Assembly (NCBI GenBank): GCA_032719365.1
Contig: CM064872.1
Location: 21,731,572 to 21,795,571, forward strand
Length of the DNA stretch: 64,000 bases
From: Prinsepia uniflora
Taxonomy: Eukaryota; Streptophyta; Magnoliopsida; Rosales; Rosaceae
Direction: 5' to 3'
The stretch's first letter is position 1; each line of letters starts with the position of its first letter. Positions 1 through 12,300 of the stretch are shown here, one piece after another. The translations under genes were made by a program, and so were the position numbers. The notes beneath the pieces are model-generated. The model was not told the origin of the DNA, did no database searches, and worked only from the letters and a program-made list of their open reading frames with translations.

Positions 1-345
1 TCTGTCTACGCGTAAAAACCCGATCGTGCTAAAAGTCAACTTTTCCCCCTATTTTAACCAAATTATGAAAGTGCCCCCAACCTTCCGAACATCACAACTT
101 CCTCCTCGGGTGACGGAATCGGGTGTGCCACCTGTCTACGGACCCGTGACGTCCCAAACTACGTCACAGTCACCGGTCAGTGTCCAATTGACCGCCAGAA
201 CTCAAAGTCAACTTTTTGCCCGTTCTAGGGGCAAAATCGTCATTCTACGCCCAAAGTCCCACAGTAACCAACTAACCACCAATTAAGCGTACTAATCCGT
301 CACTAATCACTTTACTATTCCCGACTCCCGAGATGGGTCGTTACA
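1..345 (-). mobile_element. Right end of a large LTR (TGTAAC...GTCA family), cut by window edge
   Basis: The segment ends with GGGTCGTTACA at 345. Reversed, this is TGTAACGACCC, the 5' terminus shared by the large LTRs at 25096, 36165, 46194, 56446, 60745 and 63751. The preceding 300 bases repeat the text found just inside those termini (Rgtcaacttttt, gggcaaaatcgtcatt, ccacctgtctacgga). The orientation is minus. The other end lies outside the window, so whether this is a solo LTR cannot be told. The short open frame inside it is not a gene. Confidence 0.85.
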
Positions 346-1253
346 ATTAGAATGTGAGTAAGGTATGGTTGGAAAAGCTCTAGAAGTCTAGTTTCCAATG
401 GTTCAAGAATTGCTCAAATTGGAGTCCTAGAGCCACAGGAATTCCTGTTTTGGTGAGGCATAGTCAGTCTACGTGGGAATGATTATTTGTTCTACTAGGA
501 ATTGAAGCTTTGCACATTTTCCAGCTGTTCCATCTTCTAAAATTCCAACAAGCAACCCAAATTCCAAGAAAATTAAGGAGAAGAATTTCCCCTTTTTAAT
601 TAGGATTTGTTTTCTCTTTTTAAATTAGGAGTTTCTATCACATTTTTAATTAACTTTTGTATTTATTCTTTCATTAGGATTTAGAATACCTTTTATCTTT
701 AGGACTTTTATTTAATTAGTTTAATCCTTTTCCTTTTAGAATTTAAATTGTGAACTCTTATTTATTTGAGGATTAATTTCCCCTATAAATAGAGAGGCTT
801 AAGTTATTTGTAAGGGTCACCCATTTTTGTACTAAAACTCTGCTGAACCAATTTTCCATTTTCAATAAATTCAAGATTTCTCGTGCAAGGTTAATTATAC
901 CATAGTTCATCCTCTACACCTTCATCTGTGGCATAGTCAGGCTGTCCTTGAGTGTCTCACCAAAGAGTGCCCAATCACTTCGTATCCATAGGGTGTCCCG
1001 AACAGAAAAAGTGTAACACGACCTCTTTACCTTATAATTATCTTTTTTGCTTGAATATCTTGGTTTATGAATTGATTTCTAATATTATTCTTGGTTTTAT
1101 GATTTGTATTGCTTTAATATTCTATGTGTTTTATGATTCTAGTTTTAGTTATGATTGTATGTTTGTGCTTAATACTTGATTAGATATGTCGGGCTGTCCC
1201 CAAGTCTACTTTAATGCCTAGTTTTTACTTTAATGCCTAGTTTTTGCGTATCA
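346..1253 (+). mobile_element. Athila-like Ty3/gypsy LTR (5' part may be truncated)
   Basis: The region is AT-rich and has LTR promoter architecture: a TATA-like CTATAAATAG near 784, a polyadenylation-type AATAAA near 864, and an end in CA at 1252-1253. A tRNA-primer site follows a few bases later. The start is uncertain because the minus-strand LTR ending at 345 abuts it. No coding capacity is seen. Assignment to the Athila group rests on the primer site and the downstream tail, not on any protein. Confidence 0.6.
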
Positions 1254-1258
1254 ATTTT

Positions 1259-1276
1259 TGGCGCCGTTGCCGGGGA
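1259..1276 (+). other. Primer-binding site, Athila type
   Basis: TGGCGCCGTTGCCGGGGA lies six bases after the LTR end. This is the primer-binding sequence usual in Athila-group retrotransposons, where a tRNA 3' end primes minus-strand DNA synthesis. Confidence 0.85.
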
Positions 1277-2760
1277 TTGAAAAATCTTTTGTGTGATTTC
1301 GTTTGTGTAAATATGTTTATAATGTAAATATCTTACTTGTGCATAAATACCATACTTACTTATAAATATTCTCAATTTCCTATGTATATTCTTTTCTATA
1401 TCTCGTCTTCTTTTCATGTACATATTCTCACCTAACTCTCTTGAAGGAACACTCTATATACAATTCACTTAATTTAAGGCACATGAACTAGACTTGGGGA
1501 CGCCCTAGTCAAGGAGGTCGCGCATGAACTCGACCCTCGGATTCAAGATGGATTGACGCCTTACCTAGAGACAATTGGTCTGCACGATGTGGAGTTCGAA
1601 AGAGTGCATAGATCTTGCATCGAATGAGTTGATTGAAGCACTTCGTCTAGGCTGAACACGTTAAACTTAAGCGCTTGTTGGGAGGCAACCCAATGTAGGA
1701 GTCTACAACAGATTTGCATTCTCTTTCCTTATCTTATATTTTTCGTTTGTTTTTATTTTTATTTTATTTTCGTAGAACTCTATCTCATACTTGATTCTAT
1801 GCTTTTACTTTGATATATTGAGGATAATGCCAACTTTAAGTGTGGGGGAGGGTTTTACAACTTTTTGAGTCTTAAAAAACAATTAAAAAAAAATTGTGTG
1901 TTTTAAGTTTTTGTTTTTAAAAAAAGTCTTAGGATGCTCTTCACTTGTCGATGATAATAATAGAAAGAAAAAAAAGATAAGATATGGATGAAAGATGATC
2001 AATACAACTTGAATTCATTTGTTAATACTTTATGATTAAGTGTTTATGACTTGTAGTAGATGATGCATGTTAAACTGGTACATAACCAACATGTTAAGAT
2101 TTGTATGAATCATATAAACCCTATGTGAGCTTTAGAGCCTTATATACTTCTTTGTTGAGTGACTCATATGAGTTCTTTGTTTAAATTGATATACATATAT
2201 CTCATAACTGCTTCCAATAGATTTTAATGAACTCTAAAGTACTAGAACTTATTCTATGTGATTTTCAAAGCTTTTAAGTCAATAAACTCTTTGATTTTGG
2301 ACATGATTAAGGCAAAAGGGTTAACACCATTTATCTAAATATCCATGTCCCTATTTGATCGCACAAGTGTGATCCCCCTAGTTTAACTCACTTTGTGCCT
2401 ACATTGAGCCTTTCTTTCATCACCCTAAACATCTATTCCCGTGAGCCTAGTATAGATATCCTTTACCTTCTTCCAAAGACTTGGTTGAAGACTTCAAGAT
2501 GGCGTGCAAAAAGAGATATGATGATTGAAGACTTGTATTTACGTATAGGAAAGGACTTGCTCAAACTACATTGTAAACATAGAATTACCATGAAAAACAA
2601 ATATATACGAGAGAAAAAAAAAAGTGAAAAAAAAAACAGAAAAAAAACAAAGGAAACACAAATGAAAATTTGGGACTCAAACAATTCGAACCATAAAAAA
2701 TTGGAATGGAATTGACTCGTGTTGAAGGTAGAATGAAACCCGCCAAGCTTTCGAAATGTC
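1277..2760 (+). mobile_element. Deleted interior and 3' tail of an Athila-like element
   Basis: No gag or pol frame exists between the primer site and the tail. At about 1670-1695 is GCGCTTGTTGGGAGGCAACC, a phrase that recurs near the 3' end of Athila internal regions. At 1835-1855 TTTAAGTGTGGGGGAG is a polypurine-type tract. The rest is AT-rich non-coding sequence typical of the space after the env-like region. The coding core therefore appears deleted, leaving a non-autonomous derivative. The right limit near 2760, where sequence of the large LTR family begins, is approximate. Open frames here are low-complexity artefacts. Confidence 0.6.
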
Positions 2761-2829
2761 GAAGTTGAATTTGACTAAATTGAGGTAATAATTTGTGTAA
2801 TTAAAGTTATAGATCTTTAATTAGATTTA

Positions 2830-4270
2830 ATTAGATGTAATTGGATGGTGAAAATACAAAATAAGGGACAAAATTGGGTAAAATCGAACCAGGTCAGGAC
2901 GCGGGTTGGGTCTGCAACTCAGACCCAACTGACGGTTGAAGATGAACAGTGCATGTCACGTGGGCTTCACGCGCAGCTACTTGCGGCGGCATGTGGAGTG
3001 CGTGGAGGTGAATCTCGAGGTACGTTCAACACAGTTTTCTATATTATCGATGTAACGATTATTTTGGCACAGGTTTCGAAGGTCCAAAGTGTTATGTTAC
3101 GTTTTAAATACGTAATTAAATCTCATAAAATGGGGGATTGTATTGGGAGGTTACTTGGGATGTTAGTGACCCTTTGTGATAGTTTTTGATATGACTAATG
3201 TTTCCTGGAATTACGAAGGAGCGTACGGCTCGAAATCGAATCACGTGGACGGTGTGTGAGTGGACTTTTGTTTTATAAACTGTGATGCATGATGCATGCA
3301 TAGTAAATATTTTCCATGATTTATTGCATTATTTGAGTTGCAATAATTGGATTGATGATTTAATATGATTATTTGGTGATTTATGGATTTAATAAATAGT
3401 TTATGGACACGATTTACGATGAATGGTGAAAGCTATGTTCTAGGCGTAGGCTCGGGTTTGAAAATGGTATTTGAACCTAGAATGTGAGTTAAGAATGATT
3501 ATATGTATTTACTTAAAGAATCTCGAATGTGATTTTTTGGATTTGTGTGAAAATGGTATTCTGAGCTTGAAACCTTGTTGGAAAAGATGATTCGGGCTTT
3601 AGACCCTGTTTGGAAATGGTTTGACTTGGTTTTGAGTCAAGAACCTTGTGAAAACCTAGTGGCTGGCTTTGTTAGTTGTTTTACATGGTATGCTTTCTTC
3701 TTGGATGCGACTGAGGCTGGATGTACCGCTCGGATGCATTTGATATTGGGGATGTGTTCGCCCATATGTGACTGATCCCAAGGGTTGAGCTTAGATGTGT
3801 CTGGTCCCAAGAATGTGGCTTGTTGCTACGCGTAGTTCCCATGTGATTGATTGTGCACTTGTGAGTAGTGCTGATGTTGTGACTGATGTTTATGCATTTG
3901 TGAGTAGTGCTGATGTGATATTGTGATATTGCGATTAATGTTTATGTACTTGTGAGTAGTGTTGTTTGATTATTGTGCTTAATATTTGATTACTGGCTGA
4001 CGAGTACTCTTGTTGATGGTCATTGTGACTGGTTTGATGTTGATGGTTATGTCCAAATGGTTTACATGATTTGATGAAACAGATTTCGGGAAATGTGGGC
4101 CACGGGATTTTGATGAAGTGTGTCCCATGATTTTCTTTGTAATGTGATTTTAAATCCAATTGTTCATGTTTTACTCTATGCATGCATGTTTTAAGCTAGA
4201 GGGTAAAGAGTTCGTTTTTCCACTCACAACTTTTATGTTTTTGATGACCCGTCAGGCCGTGTCACGAAGT
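2830..4270 (+). mobile_element. Plus-strand fragment of the large LTR family
   Basis: The order of blocks matches the LTR at 36165-39088: a cacgcgcagc-type GC-rich patch (2950-3010), 'cgatgtaacgattatttt' (3047), 'gtgtgtgagtggac' followed by 'aactgtgatgcatg' (3250-3290), a repeat-rich middle, and 'ccactcacaactttta' (4220). Divergence is high and neither LTR terminus is recognisable. An array of about 50-bp units built on 'cttgtgagtagtgctgatg' lies at 3850-3965. No gene is supported. Confidence 0.6.
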
Positions 4271-4319
4271 TCGGGGCTAATCGAGAGGTGGAGGCATGAG
4301 TGGGAATCAGTGCGACTAT

Positions 4320-5413
4320 CCCTTGTCTAGCAAGTTCTGAGGGTGTTTTCGAAATTTCAGTTGACTTGTTAGATGGGTGCATGATCAAACATGATTATCA
4401 AAGTCCTTTTGGGACGAGTTCTGTTATTACACCACATATCCTTTTTTCGAGAGTTGGGTTGAACTAAGAAAAGTGCTTGGTGAAAGTTTTGAACTAGTTT
4501 TGGACTTAAGGGTTGAGAGTAACTTCGTGCAAGATTTGATACTTTCTTGGTGAGCAAACCATCTATTCGTGATGATTATTTGAAGAATCCGAAGAACTGG
4601 CGAGTTCTCATTATTTGGCAGTTCATAACCTAACAATTGTACAAATTTTTACTTCCACTTTTTAGTAAAATTAGGGAAATGCTAGTACAATAGTATACTG
4701 AATTACCATTTGGACCTCGTAGGTTGGAAGAAAATTAATTGTTTTAGTACCTAAAGTTTGTCTTAGACCATCATTGAAGGGAATTAGTTTGAAAATCGTT
4801 ATTTGTTACGAAGTGAACTTTAGTGGCAAAATTAGTTACTGCAATCACGAGGAATTTGTAAGTTATTAGAATGGTTAGTTGACACCTCGTAAGACTGAGT
4901 GCTTGCGATCAATAAGCTTGATTTTCGTAACCATGACCTTGATACTTGTGCTTGGGTTGGTTAGATGAGGAATAAAGAAAATATTGGCACATGCAACGTT
5001 TCGAGACAATTAGGAGCACTGAGGTCTTTTCGATCGTTTAACCTACATGAATTTGTTAGTGAAGGAGAATTTATCTTTGAAGGTTTAGTGTTTATTTAGA
5101 AGAAATTTTTGTTAACCAAAGAACCCATACTTAACATTCAGAATAAGATTCGGGAAGGTTCTGATTTGTTATATAAATTGAGGAAAACATACAATAAGTT
5201 GTAGAATTCCATTGGAGAGTCACATCATCAGTTTGGTATTAAAAATTTACAATCTAGAGACACTTTGAATTGTAGGGTCTATGCTAGGAAGTTGAGTTCA
5301 TGTTAGTAGAGACACAAGAGAATTCAAGAAAACTATTTGGGGTTTTACCATTGGTTTACGTCGAACAAATTTTGAACAAATTTTGAGCACAAAATTTCTT
5401 TAAAGGGGTAGAT
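4320..5413 (+). mobile_element. Decayed 3' internal region of a gypsy element with polypurine tract
   Basis: Non-coding sequence ends in AAAATTTCTTTAAAGGGGTAG (tract about 5401-5410), the form of the polypurine tract that precedes the 3' LTR in Tekay-like gypsy elements. The same arrangement is seen intact at 36151-36165. No readable pol frame survives. The next bases, TGCTACA at 5414, are the probable LTR start. Confidence 0.45.
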
Positions 5414-6745
5414 TGCTACAAATTCCAATTAATAGTTTTCTTTACGGTAAAAATTAAAATCTTTCTAGTAAATTCTCAGTTTTACCATTCCAAGGTGTTC
5501 GAGCTAAAAGATACCAAGTAGGCTCAAATAAATGGAGTAGCTATAGTGGATTTTGAGTCTAATGATCTAATTACTAAGCCCACTCGGAAGAGCAAATCCT
5601 AACTAGCTAATCTAGGCCCATTAAGACCATCCTACTTATTATACCATCACACTTATCTCTCTTATGCACTCTAATAACCACAGTGAATATCCCTCATGAT
5701 GTACAACACAAACCCATCGAGAAGGTGACCTCACTGCCACTATCGACAAACCATTGAGCCCTTTTGTACTGCCACCTCTCTCTCACCGAGATGACCCTGA
5801 CCTCGATGATCCTCATCATGGAAGACTAGCATCGCGAGAAACGAGGTAACGACAACGGACAACCTTGATGCAATTTGATCGATCTCCTTTTAGGACTAGA
5901 TAAGTTTTTGATTCTATGATTTAATGTTTGAGCTTGTCGTAAAATTTTAATTTACTTGCATGAAAATTTTGGTGAGGAAACAACATTGGAACAACTTTGC
6001 GAGAAAATAGAAAGCTTTGGGTTCACTATTGTTTCCTAAGAATTTCCGAGAGATTTGAGCCAGTTTTGGACTTCAAGAGGTTCATTTTTGAACTCCAAGT
6101 TATTTTCAATTGAATGATAGAAATCTAGTCAAAATCGAAGTTCAAGACAAACTCTGGAAAAAATTCTAGAATCTGGTTTCCATTAACGACGAGGACAGCG
6201 ACATTCCAGTCGTCGTCCCCAACGAGGCTCTAGTGACTGGTTAGTCAATAATCAGTCAATTGAGATAATAAAAAATTGAAAAAACATGCTAATGACGTTA
6301 TTATATTTCGTTAAAAACTAACAGCGTCATAAAGTATCCTAACATTGTTAATACTAACCTAACATTCTGATATGTTAGAATATTCCTTCAAAGTTGCCAG
6401 AATATTTCTTCAAAGTGATGGAATATTCCTTAGAGAATATTTTGGTGTGTGAGCGAGCGCAGGGGCAAGTGAGCATGCGTGGCTGATGCGTGTGGCATTC
6501 TGCGCGCATGGTGGCATGTGAGGCCACTTTCTGACTTCCAACTGGTGCTTGACGGCACGCGATAGACTTTCTAATCAACATTGGTGTGTGGCAACACATG
6601 GGGCAATTTCATGGCCCATGGCGGTACACGGGCTTAGTTGTCGCACGTTTCGAATCGCCTAATTATGTTTTTAGTTTATTTAGAGCCATTTTAGTCCCAT
6701 TTTGGACAACCTTAGTGAGGTGTCTTATAGTGTTTACTCAGAAAT

Positions 6746-7459
6746 TGTCAGGACCCGACCCTTCTCGGTTAGAACCCGACTCATCTAGCACGATATTGTC
6801 CGTTTTGGGCCTCTTTGCCCTTCCCCTCCCAGTTTTGTTTTAGGGAGCTCACGGTGCAACTTCCAATGGGGGTCACCCATCATGGAATTGCACCAACCTC
6901 AACTCGCTTAACTTTGGGGTTCTAACCGAATCCAAAGCCAATGAGCTCCCAAAAGGCCTCGTGCTAGATAGGTGTGCGCCTACACCTTTAAGGCACACCA
7001 CCATTCACTTCCCATACCATTCCCCCCTCACAGGAATGTGGGATCGTTCACCGTTCCGTCTAGGACACGGGTCTTACAATCCACCCTCCTTAGGGCCTAG
7101 TGTCCTTACTGACACACTTTCCGATTGGGGTCTAGCTCTGATACCATTCTGTTAGGACCTGACTCATCTAGCACGATATTGTCCGCTTTGGGCCTCCTTG
7201 CCCTTGCTCTCACAGTTTTGTTTTAGGGAGCTAATGGTGCAACTTCCCAGAGGTCACCCATCATGGAATTGCACCAACCTCAACTCGCTTAACTTTGAGG
7301 TTCCAACCGAACCCAAAACCAATGAGCTCCCAAAAGGCCTTGTGCTAGATAGGTGTGTGCCTACACCTTTAAGGCATACCACCATTCCTTTCCCAGACCA
7401 TTCCCCCCTCACAAGAATGTGAGATCGTTCACCGTTCCCTTTAGGACACGGATCTTACA
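6746..7459 (-). mobile_element. Complete TRIM (miniature LTR retrotransposon)
   Basis: Two direct repeats, 6746-7078 (333 bp) and 7150-7459 (310 bp), flank an internal region of only 71 bp. On the minus strand each repeat begins TGTAAGA and ends in ACA. The internal region starts with a primer site TGGTATCAGAGC (7135-7146 reversed), matching initiator methionine tRNA, and ends in a purine tract AAGGAGGGTGGA. A 5-bp target duplication GAAAT flanks the element (6741-6745 and 7460-7464). It has no coding capacity and must be mobilised in trans. The left repeat has about 20 extra bases near 6760. Confidence 0.92.
7135..7146 (-). other. Primer-binding site of the TRIM
   Basis: The reverse complement reads TGGTATCAGAGC, the initiator-tRNA-Met primer site, placed just inside the repeat that is 5' on the minus strand. 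Confidence 0.9.
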
Positions 7460-8521
7460 GAAATGATTAAATCCTTTTGTCCAATTCCTTTAGGATTATA
7501 ATGAGCTTAGAACTAACATGGCTTGATATGTCGGATGATTTTGACTTCTGGCCTAGTTAGTGGGTGGACCTCCTTACCTTATTTTATACTCTTGACTTCT
7601 TCCCTGCACATTTCTAAATGTTTGATTATAATGCATGCTATTTTATGACTTACTATATGATTTCCCTGAGTATGATTTGTTTGATTAATTGTTGCCTTAG
7701 CATGCTTTGGTTGTTATTAACTGTGAAAAGTACATAGACATCCTCAGATAGTAATTTAAGAAAGTAGTTGGATAACTTTCTAGGAGTCATCGGTATCTCA
7801 AGGACCCATTTTTTGGCCACAAACCAGATTCCATGTGATCGATCACCCGTGCTTGCTTGAATTATATTTGTAATAACACTAGTTTGTCCCCAAGCCCTAA
7901 GGGACATGAGATGACAGTGCGATACACCCAGCCTTCACTTGGTCAAGGTACATCGGTTTATATTATTGATACTAGTCTTCCATGAGCGTATTACTCGAGC
8001 GACTCAACATCTTAATTAGTGGTTCATACACATTATATTTGTACTTTGGGATAATTATTGAAATTTGTAATTATTTTATTATTATTTCTCGTATAACATT
8101 CAAATTAAAGGTTTTGATAACAAGTTTTTAGCAAAACTGAGGGGTTAACTATTCTTTCTTTTGTTACGATTTTACACTGGAATAATTTGCTATGTCCACT
8201 TACCCTTCTGTTTTTGTACTCGTCAGGTCCCGATGGTAGTTCACGTACTACGAGGATTCTATAGTTACTGCTCTGACATTTACAGTAGTAGTTTGGACGT
8301 GACGCAATGGAAATCGGTATAACTCATGTAATTACTTGAACTGTATGATCATCATAAATACAATACTATATTCTATACTTTTGCTATTGCAGTGAAATGC
8401 TGATTTTTTTTACACCACCTATTAAAACACAATGTTTTACAATTGACTTTCTTCATCTGAATGTCACCGTTCAGATGTCGGCTAGCATGCCTAGATCTTG
8501 ATATCCTAATGGACTTTCTAA

Positions 8522-8936
8522 ATGGTGTTGTACAATTATTATTATTACTACTACTTTTCGAGATTGGTAGTCATCGGACTATTTAATATTGGACAATTTC
8601 GAATGTATTATTTTAGTGGGTGTGAACCATATAAAGGTACTAAATCGTATTAACTTATTTGGTGATTAATTAATAAGAGTGACACCAAGAACCATTTTAT
8701 TTTCCTATTTGATTCCTTATAATGTGTACCAAATGTTTGGTATGTCGTATAAGAAAATTAGTGTTTGTTGTTATTCATATTAATTAGTCATCGAATAAAT
8801 TAATACAATTGATTACCTCTATATTGTTCATACTAGCTAAAATATTATCTTCAAAATTGTTTATATTAAATAGTCAGATCACTAGCAATCTTGAAAAGTA
8901 GTAGTAATAATAATAATAATGATATCAACAATTAAT
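8522..8936. mobile_element. Fold-back MITE-like palindrome, about 410 bp
   Basis: The left arm from about 8525 (ATTATTATTACTACTACTTT...) is matched in inverted order by the right arm ending near 8930 (...AAAGTAGTAGTAATAATAAT). The pairing continues with mismatches along nearly the full length to a centre near 8733, TACCAAATGTTTGGTA. Shared blocks include gactatttaata, tattttag, gtattaa and gattaattaat. A transcript would form one long imperfect hairpin. No open frame is present. Superfamily and target duplication were not established. Confidence 0.7.
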
Positions 8937-9234
8937 TAAAATAAAATAAATAATATCAAAAATTAATTAAAGTAAAATAAAAAATAAATAAAATAATATA
9001 TACATAATTAATATTTATGATATATAAATATTTCTTATTAATTACTATAATATAATTTAGCTACTATACTACAATTGGCATTTTAATTTTGGTAGAACAC
9101 CAAACATTGACTAATTAGTCAATTTATTTAGTAAAAGGATTAGTCATTCTATCTGGTTAAAATAATCTGTATAATATAACGTACTAAACTCGATTTATAA
9201 TGTAATTTAACTCTTTATAGTCTGATGATCTACA
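8937..9234. other. AT-rich spacer
   Basis: Runs of taaaataaa and atatata, with no coding or structural element recognised. A short inverted motif, gactaattagtc, lies near 9109. Confidence 0.6.
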
Positions 9235-9470
9235 AGAATATAGCAAAAGATGGCCCAAGTTGCTAAGTGTCTCGTCTTGGCTGTGACTGTCTACCACATT
9301 TGGCAGGAACGAAATAATCGGATTTTCGAAAACACGAGGAAACCTCCTGATGTGGTCTTTAATGTTATCGTGACCACGATTCGTAATAAGCTTTGTATTC
9401 TTAAGTTTAGGCAAAGTTCTTCCAATATCCTTACTGCTAGGAATTGGAATGTTGATAATTTGTAAACGCT
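9235..9470 (+). pseudogene. LINE reverse-transcriptase ORF, C-terminal fragment
   Basis: The frame 9250-9465 encodes a 71-residue tail with AVTVYHIWQERNNRIFENT, the pattern found at the end of plant LINE ORF2 proteins just after the zf-RVT zinc-binding region. The rest of ORF2 is absent, as expected from 5' truncation during target-primed insertion. About 100 bases of probable LINE 3' UTR follow. It ends about 300 bp upstream of the gene at 9781. Confidence 0.75.
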
Positions 9471-9780
9471 GTTATTTTGGTGTGTTCTCGTGCAAGAGGT
9501 GTTTTGGGCTCTTTCAGGTTATTTGTTTTGTGCCTTGTGCAATATGTTGAGGTTACCCTTTAATATAATATATAGCAGAAGTCGGCCGAAACTATTGTCT
9601 CAGTTAAGTGGCACGCTAACAAAGACGAGAAATATTGGCACGTGAACAACATGCGCTCCTGATGAAAGAGGTTTTTACTTTTTAGCTTCTAAAACCCCCT
9701 TCGACCCAAATTCTATTTTCCATTGTTGAAGAAACTGAAGAAAAAGTAGCGATTGTGTTGTGAATTCGTCGAATCAGGAG

Positions 9781-12300
9781 ATGTGGTTGGGCGGTGGTGC
9801 ATTTAGGTCTTCCACTTCAGCCGGAAGTGGTTTGATTACAGGCACTGCCACTGCGTTCGTGAGGCATTTCTCTCGGAAGCGCGCCGAGAATCTGAGGAAA
9901 ATCAACCCCAAAGTAAGCTTTCCGGAGGCTAATTCCATTGCTCGTGATCTATACGGCGTCGTCAAACAGCATGGTCCTATCACCATCTCCAATACTTGGA
10001 ACCAAGCTAAGGTTATCACCCTCTGTTATCGACATTGTGAAATATATTTTGTTTCATTATATATGGATAATGAATATGATAATGGTCTTGGTGCTGCTAA
10101 AGCTCACAATTTTCTCATTTCCTATTTGAGCATTTTCATTTATAATCCGTCTTCTTTGTCTTGCATCATTTTTATCGATTGGGTATGCGCCAAATATGCT
10201 GGAATCCTATTTGTGCATTTGGACTTTGGAAGCATGTAACCTAGCTTCATGCAACTAAGTTACGGCAAATAACAATGTTTTCGCTGCTTGATTAGGATAA
10301 CTTGAAACCTAAACTTAGAGAAAGCACTGGATAATCTTTTCCATCATAAAATTGTATCCTTGGCTCGCTAAACTTTCTATACTTTCTAGCTGATGACTGG
10401 TCTGGACTTTTTGGTATAATAGGAGGATTGTTATGCATCCATCTAGCTACGATGACAGCCTTTTTTATATCAAATTTAACAAATTTTAAGGGGGCATACG
10501 ATTGAGGTTCTTATGTTTATTGGTGTGAACATCTACGAAGTAGAGATTCTAATAAAAGTGGTAAATTTAACTTGCAAGGCGAGGAAGTTCATTTTGTAAG
10601 GCAAAGCACAGGCATTTTCCCTTTTTTAGGCCTAACTATAGCCAATTTATAAGTTTGGTCCCTATTGTTGTTATGAAATGCCTTGACTGCTTGACCACTA
10701 ATCACACTTGAACCCTTCTATAAAATAAGAATGATTAAGCCTGCACTGATATGTATGACACTCCTGGAATTTGTGGAAACTTTGTTTTGTATTTATGATA
10801 CAAAGATTAAAGTATTACAATGTAGTGACTTGTTGACAATGTACTTATAGTAGGATAACTCCAATAATGTAGTTTCTATATTCTTTAAATCATCAAATAT
10901 TTGTTAGATCTACTGTTTAGTTAAATAGAATGCAACCAAATCTAGGAGCTTCTATACTAACAACCATATCCAGGACTTTTTGGGCTAACAACGAAGTAGA
11001 GATTCTAATAAAAGTGGGTAAATTTATTAACTTGCAAGGCGAGGAAGTTCATTTTGTAAGGTAAAGAACAGGCATTTTCCCTTTTTTAGGCCTAACTATA
11101 GGCAATTTATAAGTTTAGCCCCTATTGTTGTTATGAAATGCCTTTACTGCATGACCACTAATCACACTTGAACCATTCTGTAAAGTAGGAATGATTAAGC
11201 CTGCACTGATATGTATGACACGCCTGGAATTTGTGGAAACTTTGTTTTGTATTCATGATACAATGATTAAAGTACTACAATGTAGTGGCTTGTTGACAAT
11301 GTACCTATAGTAAGATAACTCCAATAATGTTGTTTCTATCCTCTATAAATCATCAAATATTTGTTAGATCTACTGTTTAGTTAAATAGAATGCAACCAAA
11401 TCCAAGAGCTTTTATACTAACAACCATATCCAGGACTTTTTAGGCTAACAACGACATTCAAGATTATTTGCTAATCTAAGGACACATTTGGTGAGCATGA
11501 TTGGATAACAATGCAGTGTCCTTTGAATGTGAAATGGATTTTTTTTTTTCATTGTAAAGGGATTAGAGAGAGTAGAGATAGAAGAAAACTTATCCAATCC
11601 AATTCTCTTGAAATGGTAGGATTAGAAAAGGTAAGTTTCCTTCTATGTCTAATCCTCCTACAGTGAAACCACATCCATTTTCATATTCAAAATTCATTGA
11701 ATTTGATGAGTTATCCAATCTAATCCAATCCCACTTCCCAAACGAGCCCTAAACGTATCTAGTATAGATTGTGTTCTGTCAAACTTCTTTGTGGAAGAGT
11801 TCTAGTATGACCTTTGATTGTACATGTTGATGGATGCCCGTCCCAGACCCATGAGAATGTCTCATGTGTTTCTTATACCTCTGTAGAAAATGGTTAACTT
11901 TGGTGACTTTGCTTTTTCACGACTGGTCCTGTCAACCCTTCACCCTAAACAAAGGACATGTATTTTTTTCTTTTCGACTTCTGAAAAAAATAAGTATGGA
12001 ATACAAGGTAGCTTGTCTGAAGTTTTAAATGTTCATGTTTCTGATTATGGGTTTTTTGATCGAAAAAATCAGGACTCTTGTCTCAGTGGGTTGAACAGCA
12101 AAACACACATGAAGATAATGCTGAAATGGATGAGAGGAAGGAAGATGCTGAAGCTGTTCCCCAACCAAGTTGGTTCCACCAAAAAGTTCTTGTTATGTAC
12201 GCTGCCTGAAGACCCCGAGGTTACTGAGTTCAGAACGTCCTCAGCAGTAAAGCAGCAAAATAGGAAGCCTTCTATGAAGCGGAAGAAGCAAAAGAAATAA
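9781..12300 (+). CDS. Conserved small plant protein, two exons (9781-10011, 12073-12300)
   Basis: Exon 1 encodes 77 residues starting MWLGGG and exon 2 encodes 75 residues ending in a lysine/arginine-rich tail. The product is about 152 aa. Splice sites are canonical: AAG|GTTATC at 10011 and TCAG|GACTC at 12072. I recall similar plant proteins with FSRKRAENLRKINPKV in the first half and GLNSKTHMKIMLKWMRGRKM in the second, but cannot name the family. The helix-rich basic core could be a winged-helix-like or ribosome-associated domain, which is a guess. The N-terminus, rich in S/T/A/R and poor in acids, could be an organelle-targeting peptide. A GTG 21 bases upstream is in frame, but the ATG at 9781 is the sensible start. 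No lesion is seen. Confidence 0.7.
10535..11454 (+). repeat. 456-bp tandem duplication inside an intron
   Basis: Copy 1 (10535-10990) and copy 2 (10991-about 11454) both begin acgaagtagagattctaata and end with 'ggctaacaacga'. They differ by scattered substitutions only. Both lie in the 2.06-kb intron of the gene at 9781-12300 and do not touch splice sites. The duplication is recent relative to the surrounding repeats. Confidence 0.92.
11474..11753. mobile_element. Possible MITE in intron
   Basis: The left end 'ggacacatttggtgagcatgattgga' and the inverted right end 'agggctcgtttgggaagtgggattgga' match in about two thirds of positions. The inner parts also pair loosely (ttatccaatc / gattggataa). 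Size and end composition fit a hAT-like MITE. No clear target duplication was identified. Confidence 0.4.

Larger units (their letters stand above)
5414..8300 (+). mobile_element. Probable old LTR, interrupted by a TRIM
   Basis: It starts with TGCTACA directly after a polypurine tract. Near 8195-8240 the phrases 'tatgtccacttaccc' and 'tcgtcaggtccc' resemble the block that precedes the 3' end of the large LTRs. The middle contains a complete TRIM (6746-7459). The 3' boundary cannot be fixed and identity to the other LTR copies is low, so this call is tentative. No gene is seen in this span. Confidence 0.35.

Noticed and set aside
26..286. Open frame of 86 codons at the window start
   Set aside because: It lies in the end of a large LTR and repeats the same non-coding text found in other copies.
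2395..2715. 106-codon lysine-rich frame
   Set aside because: It arises from poly-A rich retroelement tail; the opposite strand gives an equally long F/S-rich frame.
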